Position numbers and translations under genes: made by a program. DNA of 64,000 nucleotides from Lutimonas halocynthiae (lineage in GTDB: Bacteria; Bacteroidota; Bacteroidia; Flavobacteriales; Flavobacteriaceae), in contig NZ_JAUFQO010000003.1 in the NCBI RefSeq assembly GCF_030409835.1, positions 234,552 to 298,551 of the forward strand, given 5' to 3'. Positions within the stretch are counted from its first letter, which is position 1. Every line of letters begins with the position of its first letter. The notes beneath the pieces are model-generated. The model did no database searches and had not been told where the DNA came from. It saw nothing but the letters and a program-made list of their open reading frames with translations. Below, piece after piece: positions 1 to 7,653 of the stretch.

Positions 1-51
1 GGGCTGTTCTTAACTGCTGTGGTATATCCTAAAGATATTTTTAACGAATAA
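1..51 (+). CDS. truA: C-terminal end of probable tRNA pseudouridine synthase A (partial)
   Basis: The first 17 codons of the window form an open frame ending in TAA, two bases before the next gene. The visible peptide reads GLFLTAVVYPKDIFNE. TruA proteins usually finish with a short Gly-Leu-hydrophobic strand followed by a Tyr-Pro motif, and in flavobacteria truA commonly precedes an ABC exporter like the one that follows. The tail is too short for a firm assignment. If correct, the enzyme makes pseudouridine at positions 38-40 of tRNA anticodon stems and is co-transcribed with the exporter. Confidence 0.5.
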   Translation, partial: GLFLTAVVYPKDIFNE

Positions 52-53
52 CT

Positions 54-1838
54 ATGTCTGAAAAGAAAGAAGGAAATAAGAAAGTAATTGGGAAAGTATA
101 TGACGTCAAACTTTTTAAGAGGTTGATGAATTATGCACGGCATTACAGATTACAATTTAGTATATCTGTGATGGCGGTTTTGTCTGTAGCCTTATTGGCT
201 GCGGTGAGACCAATTCTTTTAAAGAGAATTATTGATGATTTTATTTTCAATAGAGACGCTGAACAACTTGTCGTTTTCACCAGTTTAATGGTATTGGTTC
301 TTGTTTTTGAAGTTTTATTTCAATTTCTGTTTATTTATTTTGCTAACTGGTTGGGTCAGAATATCATTAGAGATATGAGAACGCAGCTTTTCAAGCATTT
401 GCTTCATTTTAAAATGAAGTATTTTAATACTTCCGCAGTTGGAAAGCTTGTCACAAGAGTCGTATCAGACATTGAGACCATAGCAAGTGTTTTTGGACAA
501 GGTCTTTTTATGATAATTAGTGACCTCCTTAAAATGTCAGTAATTGCCGTGGTAATGTTATGGATGAATTGGCGTCTGGCCTTAATTGTATTTGCAGTTT
601 TACCCATATTAATTTTTGCTACCAAAATATTTCAGAAAGCCATGAAAGGTGCTTTTCAGGATGTTAGAACAGAAGTTTCAAATTTGAATAGTTTTGTACA
701 GGAACGTATTACTGGGATGCGAATAATTCAACTTTTTACTCGAGAGAAAATTGAATACGATAAATTTAAAAGTATTAATGACAAGCATAAAAAGGCTTGG
801 ATAAGAACAGTTTGGTATAACTCTATATTCTTTCCTATTGCTGAAGTTTTACCGTCCATTGCTATAGGGCTTGTGGTGTGGTATGGTGGTCTGAGCGCAG
901 CAACCAGTAATTCAGTAACGGCAGGTGAGATTATCAGTTTTATTATGATGAACAATATGCTCTTTAGGCCTTTGAGGCAAATAGCTGATAAGTTTAATAC
1001 ACTGCAGATGGGTATGGTTGCAGCAGAGCGAGTATTCAAGATTGTTGATGATAATGAAGTTGAAATCGATACAGGAAATGTTGAGGTGGACTCTTTTAAA
1101 GGAAAAGTTAGATTTAAGGACGTTCACTTTAGTTATATAAAAGGAGAAGAAGTAATTAAAGGGATCTCTTTTGATGTGAACCCGGGAGAGACGGTTGCCA
1201 TAGTTGGTGCTACCGGAGCCGGTAAGTCAACAATAATTAATTTACTCAATAGATTCTATGATATCGATAAGGGGAGTATAGAAATTGACGATGTCGACCT
1301 TAAGGAGTACAATCTGCACGGGCTTCGTGATCAAATAGCTGTGGTATTACAAGATGTGTTTTTATTTTCGGATAGCATCTATAACAATATAACCCTTAAA
1401 GATAATTCTATTTCATTAGAAGAAGTAGAGGCATCTGCTAAGGTAATTGGTATACATGATTTTATCATGTCATTACCTAATGGCTATAACTATAATGTAA
1501 AAGAAAGAGGTGTTATGTTATCAGTAGGACAAAGGCAACTCATCGCATTTTTAAGAGCTTCGGTAAGTAAACCTGCTATACTCATTCTGGATGAGGCTAC
1601 TTCTTCAATAGATTCGTATTCAGAAAAACTTATACAAGAAGCAACAGAAAAGCTGACAAAAAACAGAACGTCAATAATTATTGCTCACAGGCTGGCTACG
1701 ATTCAAAAAGCTGATAAGATTATAGTAATGGAAGATGGTGTTATTGTTGAACAAGGAACTCATTCGGAATTGTTAGATAAAAAGGGGCATTACAGTAATT
1801 TATATAATATTCAGTTTCTTCAAAAGCAAGCCAGTTAA
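54..1838 (+). CDS. ABC exporter, fused membrane and ATPase domains
   Basis: This 594-residue protein is a half-size ABC exporter of the MsbA/LmrA type that would act as a dimer in the inner membrane. Residues about 35-330 hold the six-helix membrane domain and residues 350-590 the nucleotide-binding domain. Walker A is GATGAGKS (385-392), Walker B is ILILDE (509-514) and the H-loop histidine is H545. The signature motif is LSVGQ (489-493) instead of the usual LSGGQ. Family members export lipids, peptides or drugs, and the substrate here cannot be read from sequence. The start lies 2 nt after the preceding stop, so the two genes probably share a transcript. It converges with the cdaA operon downstream. 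Confidence 0.9.
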   Translation: MSEKKEGNKKVIGKVYDVKLFKRLMNYARHYRLQFSISVMAVLSVALLAAVRPILLKRIIDDFIFNRDAEQLVVFTSLMVLVLVFEVLFQFLFIYFANWLGQNIIRDMRTQLFKHLLHFKMKYFNTSAVGKLVTRVVSDIETIASVFGQGLFMIISDLLKMSVIAVVMLWMNWRLALIVFAVLPILIFATKIFQKAMKGAFQDVRTEVSNLNSFVQERITGMRIIQLFTREKIEYDKFKSINDKHKKAWIRTVWYNSIFFPIAEVLPSIAIGLVVWYGGLSAATSNSVTAGEIISFIMMNNMLFRPLRQIADKFNTLQMGMVAAERVFKIVDDNEVEIDTGNVEVDSFKGKVRFKDVHFSYIKGEEVIKGISFDVNPGETVAIVGATGAGKSTIINLLNRFYDIDKGSIEIDDVDLKEYNLHGLRDQIAVVLQDVFLFSDSIYNNITLKDNSISLEEVEASAKVIGIHDFIMSLPNGYNYNVKERGVMLSVGQRQLIAFLRASVSKPAILILDEATSSIDSYSEKLIQEATEKLTKNRTSIIIAHRLATIQKADKIIVMEDGVIVEQGTHSELLDKKGHYSNLYNIQFLQKQAS

Positions 1839-1867
1839 GGAGCTTAGTAAGGCTCGACAAGAACTGA

Positions 1868-2650
1868 TTAATTGAGATCCTCTTTTATGATTTCTGCCAA
1901 TTCTGAAAAATCCTCAAAAAGAATAAAAGCCCCGTTATTAATATAAGAAACCTGTCCGGACTCTTCAGACACTACCAGCGATAAGGCGTCTGTTCTTATG
2001 GTAATCCCTAAGCCCGCTCTATGCCTAAGCCCAAAATGAGCCGGGATATCCATTGTGTTTTCAATGGGTAAAATAACCCTGCTAGCCGTAATGATATCAT
2101 TTTCAATTACAATAGCGCCATCATGTAATGGGCTGTTTTTATAAAAGATACTTTTCAATATGGGTTTATTGACTTTGATTTCCATTTCATCACCTGTCAT
2201 TTTCACAAATTCTAAGCTGTTATTACGCTGAAGTACTATAAGCGCACCCGTTTTGATCTTTCCCATTTCTTCACAAAAGCTTACTATATCATCAATTTGA
2301 CTGTGGGCCGCAATATCCGTTTGAAAGAATTTTAAATGCTTTAATATACCTTTTTTGGATGCCAGATTAGTTGATCCTACCATCAATAAAAACTTCCGAA
2401 TCTCTTGTTGAAACACAATAATAAGGGCAATAAAACCACCGCCAAGAAAATTACCTAGGATATCACTAAGCAACTCCATTTCAAGCGCTTGGGTAAGTTT
2501 CCAGATAAGATAGATAATGGCTATTCCAATAAAGATGTTTATGGCAGCTGTTCCGCGAATCAATCTAAAAATATAGAATAGCAAAACAGCGACTAAAACA
2601 ATGTCAAGAATGTCTAAAAAGCCAATGTTTAAAAAGTTAAATTGATCCAA
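1868..2650 (-). CDS. cdaA: Diadenylate cyclase, CdaA type (c-di-AMP synthase)
   Basis: This 260-residue membrane enzyme should condense two ATP into cyclic di-AMP. About three hydrophobic helices lie within residues 10-85, followed by a cytoplasmic DAC (DisA_N) domain. The two catalytic signatures are intact: DGA at 177-179 (in SPLHDGAIVIEN) and RHR at 209-211 (in FGLRHRAGLG). Length and topology match the CdaA/TIGR00159 family and not DisA, which has a DNA-binding tail. It is the last gene of a minus-strand run folP - lipoprotein - cdaA, 29 nt after the lipoprotein gene. In Firmicutes cdaA sits with cdaR and glmM, so linkage with folP is a different arrangement. No c-di-AMP phosphodiesterase gene is visible in the window. 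Confidence 0.92.
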   Translation of the reverse strand: MDQFNFLNIGFLDILDIVLVAVLLFYIFRLIRGTAAINIFIGIAIIYLIWKLTQALEMELLSDILGNFLGGGFIALIIVFQQEIRKFLLMVGSTNLASKKGILKHLKFFQTDIAAHSQIDDIVSFCEEMGKIKTGALIVLQRNNSLEFVKMTGDEMEIKVNKPILKSIFYKNSPLHDGAIVIENDIITASRVILPIENTMDIPAHFGLRHRAGLGITIRTDALSLVVSEESGQVSYINNGAFILFEDFSELAEIIKEDLN

Positions 2651-2679
2651 TTCTGAGCGAGTTTTTGTAAATGTATGAA

Positions 2680-3357
2680 TTATTTTACAGTATGGAAATA
2701 TTCTGCTGATTCACAGTGAATATCATTGGCATGAAGATAAACCTTTAGCTCCAGATAGTCTTGATAGCTGGTATCTTCATCAAACATTAACATCACCCTA
2801 AGTTTTTCTTCGTCTGTACATTGCTGCCCTTTTTTTAAGTTTGATGCCAAGTCAGTTAAAGCTTGTCTTTTACCGTTTAATTTAATATCATCAGTAACTA
2901 ATTCAATTATTGCGGTACAGGTATTTACCCTAAATTCTTTCATAACATTGTTAGCCGTATCATTTGTTATAAAATTTGTTTGTGGAAATAACAGTAATGA
3001 GATAGTGCTAGACTTTGTGTCAGCATAACTAAAATAGCTATTCATATCCCCTTTTTTATGCATGGAATCTTTGTTCTTGTTTTCCTGCATAGCTATCAAC
3101 ACAGGAACCACTTCTTTCATGGGTAATCTCCTGTCAATATTGTATATCCAATGGGTGTTCAGGATCTTATTGCCTTTATTAAGATCGGCGATAATCTTCC
3201 CATTTTTAGTTTCCATAAAAACCCAAATACTGGAATGATTTTGTATTTCTGAAATTCCCGGGATGTCAATTAAAGGCAATTGCACTTCTTTTTTTTGACA
3301 GCCGATAAAAAACAGCAGCATACTACATATCATTACAATTGTCTTTCTTATTGCCAT
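2680..3357 (-). CDS. Unknown lipoprotein between folP and cdaA
   Basis: I do not recognise a family for this 225-residue protein. A hydrophobic signal segment (residues 5-19) ends in FFIGC, so C20 is a likely lipidation site, although Phe at -3 is not the usual residue. The mature part is soluble and of mixed charge. Its C-terminal segment (about 180-225), with an RVMLMFDED strand followed by a YLELKVYLHAND helix, loosely recalls the periplasmic fold of ExbD/TolR, but this is only an impression. The gene overlaps the end of folP by 10 nt and precedes cdaA by 29 nt, so it is almost certainly co-transcribed with them. It would lie outside the inner membrane, on the side facing the CdaA membrane helices. 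Confidence 0.8.
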   Translation of the reverse strand: MAIRKTIVMICSMLLFFIGCQKKEVQLPLIDIPGISEIQNHSSIWVFMETKNGKIIADLNKGNKILNTHWIYNIDRRLPMKEVVPVLIAMQENKNKDSMHKKGDMNSYFSYADTKSSTISLLLFPQTNFITNDTANNVMKEFRVNTCTAIIELVTDDIKLNGKRQALTDLASNLKKGQQCTDEEKLRVMLMFDEDTSYQDYLELKVYLHANDIHCESAEYFHTVK

Positions 3358-4178
3358 TGCTTTATTTTTTCAAAAATCATAATGGTTTCTTTGGCTTCTT
3401 TTACATCATGAACCCTAAGTATTCCGGCCCCTTTGCTCAAAGCAATGCTATTTGCTGTGGTCGTCGCATTTAGGGCATTTACTGCATCGGTATCTAATAG
3501 CTTATACAACATTGATTTTCTCGATAAGCCTGCTAGTATAGGTAGACCCAATGTATTGAAAAGTTGCATTTTTTGTAATAATTCATAATTTTGATCTAGT
3601 GTTTTACTAAATCCAAATCCAGGATCGATAATGAGGTCATTCACGCCTAATTGTCTCAGTTTGAATATTTTTTTTGAAAAATAATAAATCATGTCTTTTA
3701 CGAGATCGTCATAATTTACATGTTGTTGCATGTTTTGTGGCGTACCCACCATATGCATGAGTATATAAGGCACTTGAAGCTTGGCTATTGTTTCAAACAT
3801 ATGCTGATCCATGCCTCCACCTGAAATATCATTTACAAGACTTGCTCCGGCACTAATGCCTTCAGAAGCAATGCGACTTCTAAATGTATCTACAGACAAT
3901 AATGAATCGGGAAATTCTTTGCTAAGCAGTTGAATGACCGGGATTGACCTGGAAAGTTCCTCTTCTTCTGAAATATGATCAGCATTGGGTCTTGATGAGT
4001 AGGCGCCAATATCAATAAAGGTGGCTCCTTCAGTGAGCATTTTTTCAACTTGCTTTAAAATGTCTGCATCAGATCGAAATTTACCGCCATCATAGAATGA
4101 ATCAGGTGTCACGTTTAGAATTCCCATAATTCTGGGTTTACTCAGATCGATAAGATGTCCTTTGCAATTTATATACAT
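3348..4178 (-). CDS. folP: Dihydropteroate synthase
   Basis: This 276-residue TIM-barrel enzyme joins p-aminobenzoate to 6-hydroxymethyl-dihydropterin diphosphate in folate synthesis and is the sulfonamide target. The first signature, MGILNVTPDSF, is at 18-28 and the second, DIGAYSSRPNA, at 56-66, a variant of the common DIGGESTRPG. The C-terminal RVHDVKEAKE pterin-site motif is also present. The length is normal. Its stop overlaps the start of the downstream lipoprotein gene by 10 nt, which suggests translational coupling. The LOG-family gene ends 15 nt upstream, so four genes probably form one operon. Confidence 0.95.
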   Translation of the reverse strand: MYINCKGHLIDLSKPRIMGILNVTPDSFYDGGKFRSDADILKQVEKMLTEGATFIDIGAYSSRPNADHISEEEELSRSIPVIQLLSKEFPDSLLSVDTFRSRIASEGISAGASLVNDISGGGMDQHMFETIAKLQVPYILMHMVGTPQNMQQHVNYDDLVKDMIYYFSKKIFKLRQLGVNDLIIDPGFGFSKTLDQNYELLQKMQLFNTLGLPILAGLSRKSMLYKLLDTDAVNALNATTTANSIALSKGAGILRVHDVKEAKETIMIFEKIKQWQ

Positions 4179-4193
4179 ATTCAGAATAGGCTA

Positions 4194-4778
4194 TTATTTG
4201 CTAGCTACTGTGTTTACTACTTTACCCATTTTGGGTGCTTTATAGGAGTACATTTTACTTATAAGATCCTCAATTGATTCACTGACAATAATCATATCTC
4301 TGTTTTCTTTTTTTAGAAAACCTTCTTGAACCATATGGTCTAATTGAAGCAAAGTGTATTTAAAAAACTGATTCGTATTCAAAATACCAATGGCTTTATT
4401 TTCGATACCCAACTGACCTAAGGTTAAAGCTTCAAATATTTCATCAAGAGTGCCAAAGCCTCCAGGTAAGGCGATATAGCCATCTACAAGTTTGCTAATC
4501 TTAACTTTCCTTTTCGACATCTTTCTGGTAACAATCATTTCAGAAATATTGGAATGGGCAACTTCCTCATGCTTAAGAAGACCTGGAATTACTCCAATTA
4601 CTTCAGCATTAGCTTTGATCATACTATCAGCTATGGCTCCCATGATTCCGATTTTTCCTCCTCCATAGACCAAGCCTATGTCATTTTGAGCAAAATAATC
4701 TCCTAATTTTTCGGCCTCTGAGGCATAATCTTTATTGAACCCTTTACTGGATCCGCAAAATACTGCTATTCGTTTCAT
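4194..4778 (-). CDS. LOG-family nucleoside 5'-monophosphate phosphoribohydrolase
   Basis: The 194-residue protein belongs to the Rossmann-type LOG family (TIGR00730), whose members cleave the base from nucleoside monophosphates, best known from cytokinin activation. Visible motifs are FCGSS (7-11), GGGKIGIMG (39-47) and the diagnostic PGGFGTLDE (105-113) carrying the catalytic Glu. The length is typical. It is the first gene of the minus-strand run leading to folP and cdaA. In non-plant-associated bacteria the physiological substrate is uncertain; salvage or clearing of nucleotides is likely. Confidence 0.88.
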   Translation of the reverse strand: MKRIAVFCGSSKGFNKDYASEAEKLGDYFAQNDIGLVYGGGKIGIMGAIADSMIKANAEVIGVIPGLLKHEEVAHSNISEMIVTRKMSKRKVKISKLVDGYIALPGGFGTLDEIFEALTLGQLGIENKAIGILNTNQFFKYTLLQLDHMVQEGFLKKENRDMIIVSESIEDLISKMYSYKAPKMGKVVNTVASK

Positions 4779-4894
4779 TTTAAAGGGCTTTTATTGAACA
4801 TTGATTTTGTAAAAATAAGCAAACCAAGGATATTATATCATGAGATTTTTATAAATTCGTTTCCGTAAAAAAACATTCACGCTGATTTAAATAT

Positions 4895-5431
4895 ATGCAG
4901 AATACATCTAAGCAATATGATGAAATAACGGCTAAATGCCGTTCTCTTTTTATAAATAAAATGAGTGATTATGGCAGTGCCTGGCGCATATTGAGGCTAC
5001 CGTCCTTAACGGATCAAATATTTATCAAGGCGCAAAGAATTAGGCAGTTGCAAGAAAATACGGTCAGAAAGGTGGATGAAGATGAAATTCCTGAATTTAT
5101 TGGAATTATCAATTATTCTATCATGGCATTGATTCAATTAGAAAAAGGAGTTGTTGAACAGCCCGACCTGAATGTTGAGGAAGCGGTAGGATTATACGAT
5201 AAACATATCCAAGAGACTAAGGCCCTTATGGAGAATAAGAATCATGATTATGGCGAGGCTTGGAGAGATATGAGAGTTAGTTCACTAACTGACTTGATAC
5301 TTCAAAAATTATTACGGGTGAAACAAATAGAAGATAATCAGGGTAAGACATTAGTGTCAGAAGGGATTGATGCCAATTATCAGGATATGATAAACTACGC
5401 TATTTTTGCCTTGATACTAATGAATAAATAA
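4895..5431 (+). CDS. DUF1599 protein with internal duplication
   Basis: This 178-residue, all-helical protein contains two copies of one module. DYGSAWR (25-31), SLTDQI (37-42) and INYSIMALI (72-80) recur as DYGEAWR (118-124), SLTDLI (130-135) and INYAIFALI (166-174), an offset of about 93 residues. This is the DUF1599 family, common in Bacteroidota and of unknown function; the helical, acidic repeat resembles all-alpha nucleotide-binding folds, but that is inference. It stands 8 nt before the DoxX/BT_3928 gene and is transcribed away from the folP operon. In other flavobacteria this pair also lies near folP. Confidence 0.88.
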   Translation: MQNTSKQYDEITAKCRSLFINKMSDYGSAWRILRLPSLTDQIFIKAQRIRQLQENTVRKVDEDEIPEFIGIINYSIMALIQLEKGVVEQPDLNVEEAVGLYDKHIQETKALMENKNHDYGEAWRDMRVSSLTDLILQKLLRVKQIEDNQGKTLVSEGIDANYQDMINYAIFALILMNK

Positions 5432-5439
5432 TTATTGAA

Positions 5440-6543
5440 ATGATGCAAATTTTGACCCATATCACGCGTCTTTTAGTGGCTGTGACTTTTATTTTTTCAG
5501 GATTTGTAAAATTAGTAGATCCGCTTGGGTCTGCCTATAAGTTCGAAGAATATTTTGGGGCTGATGTGCTTAATCTTGAGTTTTTAAGTCCTTTCGCATT
5601 GCAATTCTCGGTACTTTTGATTTTAGCTGAAATCATGTTGGGTGTGATGTTACTCGTTGGATTTAAAGCTAAATTAACTGTATGGAGTCTTTTTATTATT
5701 TCTTTGTTATTTTTATTTTTAACCTGGTATTCAGCTTATTATGATAAGGTTACGGATTGTGGTTGTTTCGGGGATGCGATAACATTAACCCCTTGGGAAA
5801 CATTTTACAAGAATGTAGTTTTGATCTTTTTAGTATTGTTTTTGATACTTAGAGTTTTCGATATTCAACCCATATCTTCTGATATTTTTGCCAAGAGAGT
5901 TAGCCTGATTTCATTACTCGTGTTTATAGGAATTATATTCTATGTACTGCGATATCTCCCTATTATTGATTTTAGAGCGTATGCAATTGGGAAAAGTATT
6001 CCTGATGGTATGCTTATCCCTGAAGATGCTGAAAAGCCTGTTTATGAGGATACATGGGTGTATAATGTGAATGGTGAGGACCAGACTTTTACAACCGAAG
6101 AAAAGCCTTGGAGTATAGAAGGCGCTACTTTTGTTGATAGAAAAACCAGAACACTTGTTGAAGGTTATATTCCTCCAATTCATGACTTTACTATGGAAAG
6201 GGGTGGAGAAGATATTACAGAACTGTTGATGGCCAAGGAAAAGTTGATGCTCATTGTTGCATACAATCTTAGTTTGACTGATGAAAAAGGAATGAAAAAC
6301 ATAAAAGAATTGTCTGAACGTGCTATGGAAAATGGCTATTCAGTCTTTTGTTTTTCTGCTTCGACGCAAGAGGATTACGATAAAATAAAAGCAGCGTTTG
6401 ACTTAGATTTTGACTTGCTATTCTGTGATGAAACTACTTTAAAAACTATTGTTAGATCAAATCCTGGGGTTGTTTTACTTGACAAAGGAGTTATTACAGG
6501 GAAATGGAGTTGGAGACAGACAAGCAGTATAATTTTAGATTGA
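5440..6543 (+). CDS. BT_3928-type protein: DoxX-like membrane domain plus thioredoxin-like tail
   Basis: The 367-residue protein has four or five membrane helices within residues 5-170. A DoxX/MauE-like loop has CGCFG at 107-111, a cysteine pair at the edge of the membrane that suggests thiol redox exchange. After the last helix, residues about 180-367 form an extracytoplasmic domain whose end resembles a thioredoxin fold (for example YSVFCFSAS and NPGVVLLDKG) but lacks a CxxC. The family has no proven function; a role in envelope redox or cofactor handling is inference. Two ATG codons are adjacent at the start and either could be used. The gene is sandwiched between DUF1599 (8 nt) and crcB (6 nt). 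Confidence 0.85.
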   Translation: MMQILTHITRLLVAVTFIFSGFVKLVDPLGSAYKFEEYFGADVLNLEFLSPFALQFSVLLILAEIMLGVMLLVGFKAKLTVWSLFIISLLFLFLTWYSAYYDKVTDCGCFGDAITLTPWETFYKNVVLIFLVLFLILRVFDIQPISSDIFAKRVSLISLLVFIGIIFYVLRYLPIIDFRAYAIGKSIPDGMLIPEDAEKPVYEDTWVYNVNGEDQTFTTEEKPWSIEGATFVDRKTRTLVEGYIPPIHDFTMERGGEDITELLMAKEKLMLIVAYNLSLTDEKGMKNIKELSERAMENGYSVFCFSASTQEDYDKIKAAFDLDFDLLFCDETTLKTIVRSNPGVVLLDKGVITGKWSWRQTSSIILD

Positions 6544-6549
6544 TAAAAA

Positions 6550-6921
6550 GTGAAACAGGCATTATTAGTATTTCTCGGAGGAGGTTTAGGAAGTGTTGCC
6601 CGTTATTGGCTTAGTCTAAAATTAAATAATTTTGAGAATGCAATTCCTTATGGAACCTTGCTGGCAAATATATTGGGAAGTCTGATTATTGGCTTTATAC
6701 TCGGATACTCTTCAAGAACAGGTCTTTTAAGCGAGAATCAGTCTTTGTTACTCGCTACCGGATTTTGTGGAGGTTTTACCACCTTTTCTACATTTGCTTA
6801 TGAGAATCACCTCTATATTAAAGGAGGAGATTACTTTAGTTTTTTACCTTATATGGCGGTTACTTTTGTTTTAGCTATTGGAGCCGTTTTCTTAGGCATG
6901 TACCTATCTAAATTGGTATAA
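6550..6921 (+). CDS. crcB: Fluoride ion channel CrcB/Fluc
   Basis: This 123-residue protein with four membrane helices is a Fluc channel, which dimerises in antiparallel form and lets toxic fluoride leave the cell. The family motifs GGGLGSVARY (10-19), a conserved Asn in LLAN (37-40) and GFCGGFTTFSTF (71-82) are all present. Translation begins at GTG, 6 nt after the preceding stop; no better in-frame start was seen. A single crcB copy is consistent with a dual-topology homodimer. No fluoride riboswitch was recognised, as the gene is embedded in an operon. Confidence 0.93.
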   Translation: MKQALLVFLGGGLGSVARYWLSLKLNNFENAIPYGTLLANILGSLIIGFILGYSSRTGLLSENQSLLLATGFCGGFTTFSTFAYENHLYIKGGDYFSFLPYMAVTFVLAIGAVFLGMYLSKLV

Positions 6922-6928
6922 ACCTGAT

Positions 6929-7531
6929 TTAATGCTTGAATGATTTAACACCAGCCAATACTTCTATATCTAAATTGTTGCCCTTAGGAGGCACCGGACA
7001 TGAATATTTGTCATTGTAAGCACAGTATGGGTTATAGGCCTGGTTAAAATCAATGATGATTGAGTCACCTTCTGGGAGTTTAAGATCTAAATACCTGCCA
7101 CCTCCATAGCTGCCGTTACCATTTGTCTTGTCCGTAAACGGTAAAAATAAATAATCTTCATATTCAGTGGTCAGAACTAATTTTTCATTTTGATAGATCT
7201 CAAGCGAATATGCTTTGCCTTTTATTTCAAAGTTGGCTGTGGCGTAAATTTTATAGATGGGTAAACGATCAGTTGTCGTTTTCATAGGAAATGGTTCGCT
7301 GTCTTTGTGCAAAGTCAACGTAGCATTTACAATAAAACTGCTGTCTATTGGAAAAAAATCAAGTGACTCAAAATTAGCTAAATCTTCTTCCTTCAAAGGA
7401 GACTCTTCCTTGCTTGAAAATTCCTTATTTAATTTCTGTTGAAATTTCTTTGCACTTTTTATATCCTTAGTTTCCTGACCGTAAAAAACGGTGGCGAATA
7501 ACAAAGCAAGTACTAATATTTGAATCTTCAT
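6929..7531 (-). CDS. DUF1684 secreted protein
   Basis: The C-terminal half carries the DUF1684 signature: LPFTDKTNGNGSYGGGRYLD, then FNQAYNPYCAYND and YSCPVPPKGN. The function of this family is not established. I start the gene at an internal ATG (7531), 10 codons after the first possible ATG at 7561. This gives a clean signal peptide, MKIQILVLALLFATVFYGQ, and a 200-residue precursor. It also fits a -7 promoter box at 7548-7555, which would lie inside the gene if the upstream ATG were used. The protein should be exported to the periplasm. It converges with crcB, 7 nt away. Confidence 0.85.
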   Translation of the reverse strand: MKIQILVLALLFATVFYGQETKDIKSAKKFQQKLNKEFSSKEESPLKEEDLANFESLDFFPIDSSFIVNATLTLHKDSEPFPMKTTTDRLPIYKIYATANFEIKGKAYSLEIYQNEKLVLTTEYEDYLFLPFTDKTNGNGSYGGGRYLDLKLPEGDSIIIDFNQAYNPYCAYNDKYSCPVPPKGNNLDIEVLAGVKSFKH

Positions 7532-7547
7532 AAGCTCAATTTTAAAC

Positions 7548-7555
7548 CAAATATA
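7548..7555 (-). promoter_or_regulatory. -7 promoter box for the DUF1684 gene
   Basis: The minus strand reads TATATTTG, a perfect match to the Bacteroidota consensus TAnnTTTG. It lies 17 nt upstream of the ATG at 7531, giving a short leader. No clear TTG was seen at the expected -33 distance. Confidence 0.55.
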
Positions 7556-7653
7556 GCTCAAAAAAATCGAAAAATTTAGGTTTCTATACCGCTATAGATT
7601 TTATTGATTTCAAATAATTTAATGAGAAGCGTTTAAAACATATCTTTATCTCA

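Noticed and set aside
1832..1866. Nested inverted repeats (CAGTT/AACTG around GAGCTT/AAGGCTC) between the convergent ABC exporter and cdaA genes
   Set aside because: Pairing is imperfect and there is no T-run on either strand; it could be a weak bidirectional end but the evidence is too thin to list.
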